A stretch of DNA of 64,000 nt from positions 3,472,001 to 3,536,000 of the forward strand of contig OZ244830.1 of NCBI GenBank assembly GCA_965220425.1, written 5' to 3'. The translations under genes were made by a program, and so were the position numbers. Under the pieces are notes generated by a model that did no database searches, was not told the origin of the DNA, and saw nothing but the letters and a program-made list of their open reading frames with translations. Origin of the DNA: Azophilus sp965220425. Lineage in GTDB: Bacteria; Pseudomonadota; Gammaproteobacteria; Pseudomonadales; Azotimanducaceae. Shown here piece by piece: positions 1 through 8,600 of the stretch. How positions within the stretch are numbered: position 1 is the stretch's first letter; every line of letters begins with the position of its first letter.

Positions 1-121
1 GCTCAAGCCTCCTGACTGATTGCAAGCGGCGGATCGAACGCAGGTGCCGGCGAGGGCTCGACCGCGCGGCTTCGGCGCCACCCCGGATCGAGCATGCCGG
101 CAGGAGCGGTACTCCGTTCCC

Positions 122-750
122 TCAGAAATGCATCCGTGCCGTCAGACCGATGGTCCGCGGCTACTGTAACACGTACTCCAGCAGCGTTGCGGTTGGCACC
201 CCAAGCTGCTGCTCCTCGTTCGTCAGGTTCTCGCCGAACACGTACAGGCTCCAGTTCTCGAAGGTCCAGCCCACACGGGCATTCAGCGTCGCCGCGACTT
301 CAATGCCCTCCACTTCCGCCCTGCCGCCGTTGTTGAACGCCTGCAGCCCCAGGGGGTTGGGCGCATAGACCTGCACGTTTCTGTACTTGGTGAGAAAAGC
401 GGCAAATTCGAAGTCGAGCTTGCCCTCGCCGAACGTCCCTTTCGCGCCGATCTCCCAAGTGGTGAGTTCCTCCGGGTCGAAGGTGTTCTCGCCGACGCCG
501 AACAGTTCGAGGTCGAAGAACTGGATACCCCCGGAGCGGAAGCCGTCCGAGTAGCTCGCATAGGCCATCAGGTCGTCGCTGAATCTGTACTTGAGCACGA
601 AACGCAGCGCCACCTTGTCGTTGTCGATCGTATCGACCACGCCGATGGGCGCGCCGACTTGCGAGACGATGTTCGTGGAATCCCGCGTTTCTTCGCAATA
701 GCGGATACCGGCGACCGCTTCCAGCCGGCGGACCATCGCCGTGAGTTCGG
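122..750 (-). pseudogene. TonB-dependent receptor, C-terminal remnant (broken)
   Basis: The minus-strand reading frame encodes typical beta-barrel sequence of a TonB-dependent receptor, including the motifs YASYSDGFRSGG, TTWEIGAKG, GIEVAAT and LYVFGENLTNEE. The N-terminal signal, TonB box and plug are absent; homology stops near 750. Two further lesions are visible. The frame jumps from ARVGWTF directly to ENWSLYVFG, where complete receptors carry roughly a hundred more barrel residues, so there is an in-frame deletion. A TAG stop at 161-163 is followed in the same frame by PRTIGLTARMHF and a TGA at 122-124, which is a textbook receptor C-terminus ending in Phe. This is therefore a decayed gene, not an active porin. 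Confidence 0.85.
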
Positions 751-866
751 CGGTACCGCCGGGCCGGCCACACCGACCCCACACCGCACCCGCTTGAGAA
801 AGGCTTTGAAGTGAGCCGGTCTTGCGCCGAGGCACCGCCTGCTCGAGGGAGTGAAGGATCGGCTGA

Positions 867-1673
867 TCAGCCTTCCCAGACCAGCGGATACTGCTCGCTG
901 TCCAGCCGGTCGCCCTCCCTGAGCAGGCTGTTGCGCAAGCCCCTGTTGGTTCCCGGGCGGCTGGAATAGGTGACGTCGTCGCCGAAATAGCGCGCCGTGT
1001 ATCCGCGCCGGCGGACGGTTTCGCTGGCATTGCCGCTGGCGCCGTGCAGTACCAGCGCATGAAAGGCGTACACATCGCCCGGTTCCAGATCGAAGCTGAA
1101 GATGTCGTAGTCGTCTCGCGCCGACTGGATATCGGGAACCGTCTCGTAATCCGGATTCCGCTCGTAATCGTCCGTGACGGTGCGGCCGAAGACCTCGGGC
1201 TGAAAGAAACGGCCCCAGCGGTGGGAACCGCGCACGAACTCCACCGCGCCCGTCTCGGCGGTGGTAGGGTCGAGGGCCACCCAGAACGACATGATCTGGT
1301 AGCCGTCGACGGGCCAGTAGGGCTGGTCGTTGTGCCAGCGGGTGCGGTTTACCGTGCCCGGCTCCTTGACGAAGAGCTGGTCGTATAGCAGGTTGATCCT
1401 GCTACAGCCCAGTATCACGGCAGCAATGCGCGGCAGGGGCGACTCGAAGCAGAAGCGCCGGAACCCTTCGTGGAATTCCCAGGTGCGCAGGTTGCCGTGG
1501 AAGCGGCCGCGGCCGTCTTCCGGCTTGTAGCCGTGGTAGAAGGGCCCCGGGTTCGCAATGTCCGCCTCGATAGCGTCGGCGAGGACCTGCCGCCACTCCT
1601 CACTCACGACGCCTCGTAACGCGATGGCCCCGTCGGCGTGAAACGATTCGATATCCTTGCGGCTGAGGTTCAT
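867..1673 (-). CDS. Phytanoyl-CoA dioxygenase (PhyH) family protein
   Basis: This 268-residue protein belongs to the non-haem Fe(II)/2-oxoglutarate dioxygenases of the PhyH family, which hydroxylate lipid-derived or small organic substrates in the cytoplasm. The metal-binding HxD is visible as WHNDQPYWP, the distal His lies in HALVLHGASGN, and an Arg that would bind the oxoglutarate carboxylate follows in RRRGYTARY. Length is normal for the family and no signal peptide is present. It stands alone, pointing into the receptor remnant, and its start is preceded by only a weak purine-rich site. Substrate cannot be told from sequence. Confidence 0.88.
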   Translation of the reverse strand: MNLSRKDIESFHADGAIALRGVVSEEWRQVLADAIEADIANPGPFYHGYKPEDGRGRFHGNLRTWEFHEGFRRFCFESPLPRIAAVILGCSRINLLYDQLFVKEPGTVNRTRWHNDQPYWPVDGYQIMSFWVALDPTTAETGAVEFVRGSHRWGRFFQPEVFGRTVTDDYERNPDYETVPDIQSARDDYDIFSFDLEPGDVYAFHALVLHGASGNASETVRRRGYTARYFGDDVTYSSRPGTNRGLRNSLLREGDRLDSEQYPLVWEG

Positions 1674-1750
1674 TCGCGTTCCCCGAACACCCGATGGTCA
1701 GCCTACTGCAAATACTCGCACGAACAAAAGATCCGACCCTCGGCTGCCCA

Positions 1751-1849
1751 TTGCCCGTTGCCCGTTGCCTGTTGCCTGTTGCCTGAATGGTGCCTGTTGC
1801 CTGAATGGTGCCTGTTGCCTGAATGGTGCCTGTTGCCTGAATGGTGCCT
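1751..1849. repeat. Tandem repeat: 7-bp units grading into four 18-bp units
   Basis: Five 7-bp units of the form TTGCCCG/TTGCCTG (from 1751) run into four copies of an 18-bp unit, TGCCTGTTGCCTGAATGG; the GAATGG marker recurs at 1785, 1803, 1821 and 1839. The array lies between divergent genes, upstream of the S9 peptidase at 1947. It can be read in frame as a low-complexity peptide, but nothing supports translation. Confidence 0.9.
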
Positions 1850-1946
1850 ACACGATTTGTGGGAGGAGCTGCAGACTGCGTCTATTCTTAATCGGGTAAG
1901 GTTCCGACCGGCCAAGGTCACCGGGATATAGGAGGAGTGTCAAACA

Positions 1947-4448
1947 GTGCACGAACGATGGAAGGCAATTACGCGAAACCTGACTGCCGCCGGACTGTGT
2001 GTCCTTTTGCTTACCGGCTGCGGTCAACCCGAGCCGGGCGGTGACGGGCGGCCCGAAGCCGGGCCGCTGACCGCGGTCGACTACACGGCCGCCGCGGCAC
2101 TGCTCGAGGGCAACGTGGGCGGGCTCGTAAAGAACGCTCGCGTCGAGCCGCACTGGCTCGGAGACACGGCCCGCTTCTGGTACCGGCGGGACACCGATGC
2201 GGGCCATGAGTACGTCGTCTTCGATCCCGCGACGCAGCAGAAAGTAAGGGCCTTCGACCACGACGATGCCGCGACTGCCATCAGCAATGCCCTCGACCTC
2301 GAACAGCCCCTGAATGCCGCGAGCCTCGCACTGCAGTCGCTGACCCTCGACCGCGACCTGTCGAGCCTTAAGGCCGATGTCGGCGTCGGAGCCGACTCGC
2401 GGCGCGTGACGTGCACGCTGCAACCCCTGTCCTGCACCGCCACACCGGCCGCTGCCACAGAGCCCGACCGGCTGATCTCACCGGATGGCCGAAGCGCCGT
2501 TTTCACAAGAGACGACAACCTCTACCTCGCAGACCTCGAATCCGGCGACGAGCGCCGCTTGACCACCGACGGCGCGCCCGGCCTCTCGTACGGAAAATGG
2601 CCCGACACCTCGCTGATCACCATACCGCGCAAGAAGACCCACTGGCCGCTGCCGCCATACATGACGGCCTGGTCGCCCGACAGCCGTTACCTGATCGTCC
2701 CGCTTGTCGATGAGCGCCACCTGCCGGCGATGCCCTTCGTCGAATGGGTGCCCACGGACGGTTCGCGCCGGCCGGCCGTGCACAACCTGCGCATGCCGAT
2801 TGCCGGAGATGCCGGGTCCCTGCAGATCGAATTCTTCGCCATCGATGTCGAAACCGGCACGAGCGCGCCGATCGCACTGCCCGAGGGGCACCGGGTGAAC
2901 AGCCTGCTCGATGCCGGCGTGCTCGGCTGGAGCGCTGCCCGCGGCCAGGCATTCATGGTGGTTGCCACACCGGATGCCCAGTCCGCCGTCCTGATCCGGG
3001 TGGACCTGGCCACCGGCAAGTCGGTACCTGTGATCAAAGAAACCAGTGCGGTTCGCCTGGAAACCAATACCCTGATGTACAACCGTCCCAACATCCGCCT
3101 GCTCGGCGAGGGCGACGAGGTTGTCTGGTTTTCCGACCGCACTGGCTGGGGCCACCTGTACCTGCACGATGCGCAGACCGGGGAACTCAAGAACGCCATT
3201 ACGTCCGGGGAATGGGTGGTGTTCGACATACATGCGCTCGATGAGGACGCCAGAGAGGTCTATTTCACCGCCGGAGGCCGCGAAGCCGGCCGCGACCCCT
3301 ACTATCGGTACCTGTACCGGGCTTCGCTGGACGGGGGCGCCCCGTACCTGCTCACGGACAGCGACGCCGATCACATGATCCCGGCGGACCCGATTCCGCT
3401 GTTCACCGTGCTGTATGGAACGGAGGCCGGCGAACCGCTGGTGCGGCCGGACCTGGACCTCGTCATCGACACCTTCTCCACGGTAGGCCGGCCGCCGGTA
3501 ACGGTGCTGCGTTCCACCCGGGACGGCAGCGTCATCGCCGAACTGGAACGCGCCGATGCCAGTGCCCTCTTCGACACCGGCTGGCAGCTTCCGGTGCGGC
3601 AAGTGGTAAAGGCAGCCGATGGCGAAACCGACATCGCTACCGTCTATTACGCGCCAACCCGGGCGCTGCCCGGCGGCAAGCATCCGGTCATCGATTCCGC
3701 GTATGGCGGTCCCCAGGTGTACGTGGCGCCCCGCAATTTCATGGAGGCGCACCTGGGTCGGAACCCGGTGGGCGAGAGCGCACTGGCGCGCCTCGGATTC
3801 GCCGTGGCCGTCATCGATGCGCGGGGCACGCCGGCACGCGGCAACGCCTTCCGGGATGCCGGGTACACCGAGTTCACGCAGGTGGGAATCGACGATCACA
3901 TCGCCGCCATCCGGCAACTGGCCGGGCACTACCCGGAAATCGACCTGGACCGGGCCGGCATCTACGGCTGGTCCTGGGGGGGCACCTTCGCGGCGCAGGC
4001 CATCCTGAGCCGTCCCGGTTTCTACGACGTCTCCGTCTCCGGGGCGGGCGTTTACGACTATGCGGCCATCTATCCCGGCTTCGAAGCGATGACCGGGGCG
4101 CCGGTCTACGAAGACGGTTCCCCGCAACGTACCGCGCCAGACGAATATCCTTTCAACTGGGCGCCCCTGGATATCACCGCGCTTGCCGGCAACCTGAACG
4201 GGCACCTGTTGCTCATCTACGGCGACATGGACGAGAACGTACCGCCGGTGCAGGTCTTCCGGCTGATCGACGCACTCATCGAAGCCAATAAGCCTTACGA
4301 CCTGCTGGCCCTGCCCAATCGTGCCCACGGCGCCACCAGTGAGGGCTATGTCATCCAGCGCACCTGGGACTATTTCGTCAGGCACCTGCACGGCATGGAA
4401 CCGCCGCGCGACGTGCAGGTAACCAATGCCCCGGTGCCGCTCCTGTGA
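1947..4448 (+). CDS. DPP-IV-like prolyl oligopeptidase family (S9B) lipoprotein
   Basis: An 833-residue exported serine peptidase. The N-terminus has a lipoprotein signal with lipobox LLTGC, so it is probably anchored in the periplasm. A beta-propeller fills roughly residues 60-560, with repeats such as SPDGRSAVFTRDD and WSPDSRYLIV, followed by the alpha/beta-hydrolase domain. The catalytic triad is visible: Ser676 in GWSWGG, Asp762 in GDMDEN and His794 in NRAHG. Members of S9B remove Xaa-Pro dipeptides from oligopeptides. The GTG start at 1947 is chosen because GGAGGAG sits at 1931-1937, nine bases upstream. A paralogue lies at 38784-41090 and a partial one at 63114-64000. Confidence 0.92.
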   Translation: MHERWKAITRNLTAAGLCVLLLTGCGQPEPGGDGRPEAGPLTAVDYTAAAALLEGNVGGLVKNARVEPHWLGDTARFWYRRDTDAGHEYVVFDPATQQKVRAFDHDDAATAISNALDLEQPLNAASLALQSLTLDRDLSSLKADVGVGADSRRVTCTLQPLSCTATPAAATEPDRLISPDGRSAVFTRDDNLYLADLESGDERRLTTDGAPGLSYGKWPDTSLITIPRKKTHWPLPPYMTAWSPDSRYLIVPLVDERHLPAMPFVEWVPTDGSRRPAVHNLRMPIAGDAGSLQIEFFAIDVETGTSAPIALPEGHRVNSLLDAGVLGWSAARGQAFMVVATPDAQSAVLIRVDLATGKSVPVIKETSAVRLETNTLMYNRPNIRLLGEGDEVVWFSDRTGWGHLYLHDAQTGELKNAITSGEWVVFDIHALDEDAREVYFTAGGREAGRDPYYRYLYRASLDGGAPYLLTDSDADHMIPADPIPLFTVLYGTEAGEPLVRPDLDLVIDTFSTVGRPPVTVLRSTRDGSVIAELERADASALFDTGWQLPVRQVVKAADGETDIATVYYAPTRALPGGKHPVIDSAYGGPQVYVAPRNFMEAHLGRNPVGESALARLGFAVAVIDARGTPARGNAFRDAGYTEFTQVGIDDHIAAIRQLAGHYPEIDLDRAGIYGWSWGGTFAAQAILSRPGFYDVSVSGAGVYDYAAIYPGFEAMTGAPVYEDGSPQRTAPDEYPFNWAPLDITALAGNLNGHLLLIYGDMDENVPPVQVFRLIDALIEANKPYDLLALPNRAHGATSEGYVIQRTWDYFVRHLHGMEPPRDVQVTNAPVPLL

Positions 4449-4478
4449 GGTAAGCGCGCGCCGCTGCGTCCACCTGGT

Positions 4479-4592
4479 GGATCCATCCGCGAGCAGAACC
4501 ACATGATCGTATTCACCGACGCACAAGTCTTCGTCGTGGTGATTAAGGGCGGCGAGTTCCACCGCAACCGGCTTGAAGGGGTGCATTCATGA
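4479..4592 (+). pseudogene. Amidohydrolase C-terminal remnant
   Basis: An open frame reading ...VFVVVIKGGEFHRNRLEG ends at TGA 4590-4592. The VIKGGEFHRN string matches the last beta strand of metal-dependent amidohydrolases, which typically end in a K-G-G/G-K-x-Y/H pattern. Nothing upstream supplies the rest of such an enzyme because the S9 gene ends at 4448. The stop overlaps the ATG of the next gene as ATGA, suggesting the SRPBCC gene once followed a complete amidohydrolase in an operon. Confidence 0.55.
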
Positions 4593-5131
4593 AGAGAACA
4601 CTACAGTGGAGGACCGGCACCTTGACGACGGCATGCCTGTGGCTGGCGGTGGCCGGGCCGGCACTCGCGCAATCCGGTGCGGAGGCTTCCCGCGACCTGA
4701 GCCTGGTGACCCACAACGCCGTGGTCATTGCGGCCAAGCCGGAGCGCATCTGGCCGTATATCGTCGACCCCGATGCCTGGAAGGCGGGCGCGCGACTGGT
4801 GCCGGTGGAAGGTGCGGAACACCGATTCAAGGCCGTGATGCCGGACGATCCGGACACCGCCCTGTTCCACGTCACCAACGTCGAATTCGATGCCCCGCTC
4901 CGGCGCACGATACGGCTGAACGCCCTGGACGGCGCCCTGATCGGCTTCGCAACCTGGGAACTCACGCCGGCCGCGGATGGAACCCGGGTCGCTTACCACG
5001 TCTATACGCATCAGCAGATGCCGGCCGGTCAGCGGCCCGTCGACCGGGCAGCTTATCTGCAGGCCAACTACAGCCGCTTCCAGAAAGAACTGAACGCGCT
5101 TCGGAGACTGGTCGAAACCGATTCGCTGTAG
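4589..5131 (+). CDS. Exported SRPBCC (START-like) family protein
   Basis: A 180-residue protein with a cleavable signal peptide (hydrophobic stretch then PALAQS). The mature part has the pattern of the SRPBCC/polyketide-cyclase superfamily: an early strand VTHNAVVIAAKPERIWPYIV, a middle segment with LIGFATWELTP, and a C-terminal helix rich in charged residues. Such proteins bind hydrophobic ligands in a deep pocket; a periplasmic one may be a carrier or a lyase/cyclase. Its ATG overlaps the stop of a decayed amidohydrolase frame. No catalytic residue can be assigned. Confidence 0.75.
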   Translation: MKRTLQWRTGTLTTACLWLAVAGPALAQSGAEASRDLSLVTHNAVVIAAKPERIWPYIVDPDAWKAGARLVPVEGAEHRFKAVMPDDPDTALFHVTNVEFDAPLRRTIRLNALDGALIGFATWELTPAADGTRVAYHVYTHQQMPAGQRPVDRAAYLQANYSRFQKELNALRRLVETDSL

Positions 5132-5177
5132 AAGTACCAACTCTCCCGGACCGGAGCGCTGGCGCGCCTTCACCGCC

Positions 5178-7385
5178 TCACGACCACGGGCGCAGCGCGG
5201 GCCACGCGTCGTCGGTGCCGGGCGCCGCCGCCACCCGGTAAGCCCGCCTGATCACCACCGGCTCCTCCAGAATCTGCCCCTGCAGCATTTCGATGGATGT
5301 CGGGGCATCGCTCGGCAAACGCTGGATCCGTTCCACCACCCGCAGGCCGCGCAGCACGCGGCCGAAGGTCGCATAGCCCTCCCCGTCGCGGTCTTCCGAC
5401 TCGTACCCGCTATCGAGCACGGGGTTGTCCTGCACATTGAAGAAGAATTCCGAGTTCGCGGTACCGGGTTCCAGGCGGCCAAAGGCGATGCTGCCGCGTT
5501 CGTTCGGGATGCCCGTGCGATCGGTCCTCTCATGCGCGATCGGCGGCAAGGCGGAATCCGCCTCCGCGTACGCTTCGATGCCTGCGCCGTCGGCACGCAT
5601 CGCGTGGGCCAGCAAGCCGCCCTGAACCACCCCGATCGAACTCCCTCTTGACCGCCGGGTCACCCGGTAGAAGCTGGCGCCGTCGTAGTGCCCGCCGTCC
5701 ACATGGGCGAGAAACTGCGCCGCCGACAGCGGTGCGCGTTCCGGGTAGAGGGCGATTTCGATGTCGCCCAGCGAGGTTTCCAGCACCACCTGCACCGTCC
5801 GGTCGATGGGGTTGGCTGCAAGCCACCACTTGCGCAGGTCATCGATGCGATGCGGCTTCACGTCCGCGGCATACGTGGCGTACTCCGCGTCGGGAAACCG
5901 GTTTTCCAGGCCGCGCAGGTGCTTGTCGAAGAAACCGCGAACGAAGTCGTTCTGAATCCCGATGACGGTTCGGGCATCGATGCCGCCGTAGAGCGGCGTT
6001 TGCCAGGGTGCGCGCATGAACAGCGCGAAATCGGAGACGCCCAGATGGGTGACACCGTCGACCATCAGGCGATAGACATCGGACGAGAGCCCCGCCGTTT
6101 CGTGGCGCTCGTAGGAAAAGTCGTTGTAGCCGTGTCCGGAGGCGTCCGGGTCTCCCGAAACCAGCGCCGTCAGGACATCCAGATCCGAATACAACATGAG
6201 GAACGGCGCCGGAACGTTGCGATTGAAGGGCCGGAAATCGTAGTCGCCGCCGTCGAGGTTGACACCGGCCCCGCAGCGGGGATCGACCATGCAGATGCCG
6301 CCGGTGGTGGAGCCTCCGAAGGACATGCCGATCTCCCCGACCGAGGCGAGATTGCCTGCGGCAACGATCCCGCCAACCTCGTCGGGCACATCGCCCGCCT
6401 CGAGCCGGTCGTGCACGAAGATGCGGTCCGCCCGCCAAACGTCGGCGCTCACCGAGGGAATGCGCTGGCCCTCGCGCACCGATTGCTCGTAGCTTGCCCG
6501 GGTGCCCCGGCGCCGCTCGTCGAACGTCGCGCCGGCGAAGCCCAGTCGCTGCTCTTCCGACATTTCCGTTGCCAGCCGTTCCATTTCCGCCAAGAGTGCC
6601 GGGTCCATGCCCACCACATCGCCATTCGGGAACGCCACGGGGGAGGAGTCGTAGGTGTGCTGCACGGAGTAGACGATGTAACCGTGGCTTGCCAGTTCTT
6701 CCAGGAGAGCCGTGTTCTGGCCCGGAAAGGACGTATAGCCGTGGCTGTAGACCACCACCGGCCGGTTCGCTGCCGCATCCAGGAGTGGCGCGTTCTCGTA
6801 GGAATTGGTGGAACTGTGCTTGAGGTACTGGAAGAAGAACGGCATGCCCATCGTGCTGCCCAGGCCGGAAGCGGTGGTTTCGGCCTCGACGTCGTTGAAA
6901 TAGGGCCGGGGGCTGAGCCCTGCCACATCCCCCGCCGGGTACCAGACGCGCACCAGCAGGCGTCTCGGTTCGTCGGCCTCCGCTGCCAGCACGCCCATGC
7001 GTGAGTCATCGGTGAGTTCGAAATCCTTGACCCCCACCCGATGTTCGCCCGACGGCGCGGGTAGCCTGATGATCACGAAGACGTAAAGCAGCCCGAAAGC
7101 GATCACGCCAAGAACGGTGAACAGGGAGCCGCTCACATAGGGCACGCGCAGAGGTTTCCTGCCTTCGCGGCGTTTGCCCAGCCACGTTGCAACCAACAGC
7201 AGCAAGGCGACCGTCACGCCGCCCGCTGCCTGCCAGCGATGGTCCATGACCGCCACGACGCCAACCACAAGCGCGACGAGCGATGCCACGACAACGATGC
7301 GTCTGCGCGCCTGCACCCCAGTCATCCACCAAAAGGCAATGCCAAGTGTCAAAGCCGCACAGAGTATCCAGTCAATCAACAACAT
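5178..7385 (-). CDS. Membrane PAF-acetylhydrolase-like hydrolase fused to a cyclophilin
   Basis: A 735-residue three-part protein. Residues 1-107 contain four hydrophobic segments. Residues about 115-520 are an alpha/beta-hydrolase of the PAF-acetylhydrolase/dienelactone-hydrolase type, with oxyanion region VVVYSHGYTS, nucleophile Ser355 in GMSFGG and a likely catalytic His447 in VTHLGVSD. Residues about 528-720 are a cyclophilin-type peptidyl-prolyl isomerase: LETSLGDIEIALYPERAP, then GSIAFGRLEPGTANSEFFFN and a late YATFGRVLRG, the usual order of that fold. The reading frame is uninterrupted across the joint. It faces the SRPBCC gene tail to tail. I know of no common fusion of these two folds; function is unknown. 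Confidence 0.85.
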   Translation of the reverse strand: MLLIDWILCAALTLGIAFWWMTGVQARRRIVVVASLVALVVGVVAVMDHRWQAAGGVTVALLLLVATWLGKRREGRKPLRVPYVSGSLFTVLGVIAFGLLYVFVIIRLPAPSGEHRVGVKDFELTDDSRMGVLAAEADEPRRLLVRVWYPAGDVAGLSPRPYFNDVEAETTASGLGSTMGMPFFFQYLKHSSTNSYENAPLLDAAANRPVVVYSHGYTSFPGQNTALLEELASHGYIVYSVQHTYDSSPVAFPNGDVVGMDPALLAEMERLATEMSEEQRLGFAGATFDERRRGTRASYEQSVREGQRIPSVSADVWRADRIFVHDRLEAGDVPDEVGGIVAAGNLASVGEIGMSFGGSTTGGICMVDPRCGAGVNLDGGDYDFRPFNRNVPAPFLMLYSDLDVLTALVSGDPDASGHGYNDFSYERHETAGLSSDVYRLMVDGVTHLGVSDFALFMRAPWQTPLYGGIDARTVIGIQNDFVRGFFDKHLRGLENRFPDAEYATYAADVKPHRIDDLRKWWLAANPIDRTVQVVLETSLGDIEIALYPERAPLSAAQFLAHVDGGHYDGASFYRVTRRSRGSSIGVVQGGLLAHAMRADGAGIEAYAEADSALPPIAHERTDRTGIPNERGSIAFGRLEPGTANSEFFFNVQDNPVLDSGYESEDRDGEGYATFGRVLRGLRVVERIQRLPSDAPTSIEMLQGQILEEPVVIRRAYRVAAAPGTDDAWPALRPWS

Positions 7386-7623
7386 GAGGTTGCTCCTTCA
7401 AGCCAGCGGTTTTCGCGGCCGCCCGGCAGTCAGTCGGCACGAATCAGGCCAGGACCAATCCAGAACAGTCCCGACAGCCACTTCCGCGACTCAGACGCGC
7501 AACGATCAGGGCAACCTCAACAAAGAGCCCGCCGCGGAACAGCCGTGGAAGGTATGAATCACCCTGCAATGTCAGGAGTGCCGCCCTCGACCCCGTATTG
7601 GGGTCTACACCCGCCTTCAGCGT

Positions 7624-7806
7624 CTAGCCCGACCTATTCATGAATAAACTACTGCGGCCGTCAATAGCAGCGAAATCACTGGGCGTGCTCCCGCCGCGTA
7701 CTCAACGTGCTGTCAAGCACGCCTGCGCGCGCTCTGGTCCGCGCCACCCAGTGCTTTCACTACTCTTGCCAGCCTCGCTACGTTCATTCACGAATAGGTC
7801 GGGCTA
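7624..7806. mobile_element. 183-bp terminal-inverted-repeat (MITE-like) element
   Basis: The left arm CTAGCCCGACCTATTCATGA and following AT (7624-7645) is the reverse complement of the right arm ending at 7806 with one mismatch in 22. No open frame fills the 183 bp. Size, short terminal repeats and non-coding interior fit a non-autonomous element. The terminal TAGCCCG is shared with the element at 13420-13601. Confidence 0.7.
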
Positions 7807-7816
7807 GCGCGACTTT

Positions 7817-7834
7817 TTATGAATCAGTCGGGCT
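7817..7834. repeat. Degenerate solo copy of the element's right arm
   Basis: TTATGAATCAGTCGGGCT lies ten bases beyond the 183-bp element and resembles its right arm (TTCACGAATAGGTCGGGCT) in the same orientation. It may be the scar of a second insertion or a misplaced end. Confidence 0.5.
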
Positions 7835-7886
7835 GGGGATTTGGGCTCAAGACCGCAAACCGGTCTGCCAAGGGCGAACCGCCGGT

Positions 7887-8153
7887 TCAGCCGATGAGAA
7901 AGTCGAGAGCCTTGATTCCGGCAATCGCAATTCCGAGCCCGGTGAAGAACTTGACGGTCATGCGCAATTCGAGGTCTTTCATTTCTGCACGAACGGCACC
8001 GAATTCCGTATGCATTTCAGTGCGAAGCTCCCCGATGTCGGCTTTCGTGGCCAGGTCCTCCGATACTGGAATCGACTGCGCGGCAGCCGTTGCCTGTTCA
8101 TCGGACACGCCCGCGCTGCGGAAGGCATCGTAGACTTTGACAATTGCGCTCAT
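7887..8153 (-). CDS. Small coiled-coil membrane protein, DUF1640-like
   Basis: An 88-residue protein. The N-terminal third (DAFRSAGVSDEQATAAAQSI) is helical, the middle (DLATKADIGELRTEMHTEFG) has heptad-like spacing of a coiled coil, and the C-terminus (FFTGLGIAIAGIKALDFLIG) is a single hydrophobic segment. This arrangement is that of the bacterial CCDC90/DUF1640-type proteins, which are membrane-anchored coiled coils of unknown role. It sits alone between an inverted-repeat element and an amidohydrolase remnant. No partner gene indicates a function. Confidence 0.65.
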   Translation of the reverse strand: MSAIVKVYDAFRSAGVSDEQATAAAQSIPVSEDLATKADIGELRTEMHTEFGAVRAEMKDLELRMTVKFFTGLGIAIAGIKALDFLIG

Positions 8154-8316
8154 TCAGCCCGGCCTCGATCACGATTGCTCACTTCGATCACAGCCGAGCA
8201 TATCAGAACACCGGCCACCGGCTGTGGGAGTCCATCTGCAAATGTCGTGCGAGTTCCCTTACGCCCGGACAGGCCCCGCGCACGTCCCTGCTGCCGCGCC
8301 GCGGCGGTTCCACCCC

Positions 8317-8496
8317 TCAATACAACACGTCGCGGATAGAGCTTCCACCCTTCATTACCAGCGGCATCTCCGAGCGATAACGCTCGAAGTTGCTGACGTC
8401 GACCACCGGGCTTCCGTCCAGCACGAAGAGATCGGCGAATCAGCCTGGGGCCACTCTTTCAAGATCATCGCCGCGCTGGACGATCTCGGCGTTCAC
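8317..8496 (-). pseudogene. Amidohydrolase C-terminal remnant with in-frame stop
   Basis: Sixty codons on the minus strand closely follow the last sixty residues of the intact amidohydrolase at 13599-14831: VNAEIVQRGDDLERVAPG, then a TGA at 8440-8442, then FADLFVLDGSPVVDV and FERYRSEMPLVMKGG. The stop replaces the Tyr found in the intact copy. The remaining three quarters of the gene, including every metal ligand, are missing. This is a decayed paralogue that stops near the promoter of the S9C peptidase. Confidence 0.82.
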
Positions 8497-8600
8497 CGTA
8501 GGTGCACAGTTTCAGACCCAGTACGCAAACACGTTATTGTGGGATACGGTAATTTGTGCGTTTGACACATTAGCCGGCAATTCAAAATGAGGAAAACACC

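Noticed and set aside
1700..1930. Possible peptide encoded by the 18-bp repeats
   Set aside because: Open in several frames simply because the repeat lacks stops; no start signal or homology.
2478..4586. 702-residue open frame on the minus strand opposite the S9 peptidase
   Set aside because: High GC gives long antisense frames; it has no recognisable motifs and the plus strand carries a full catalytic triad.
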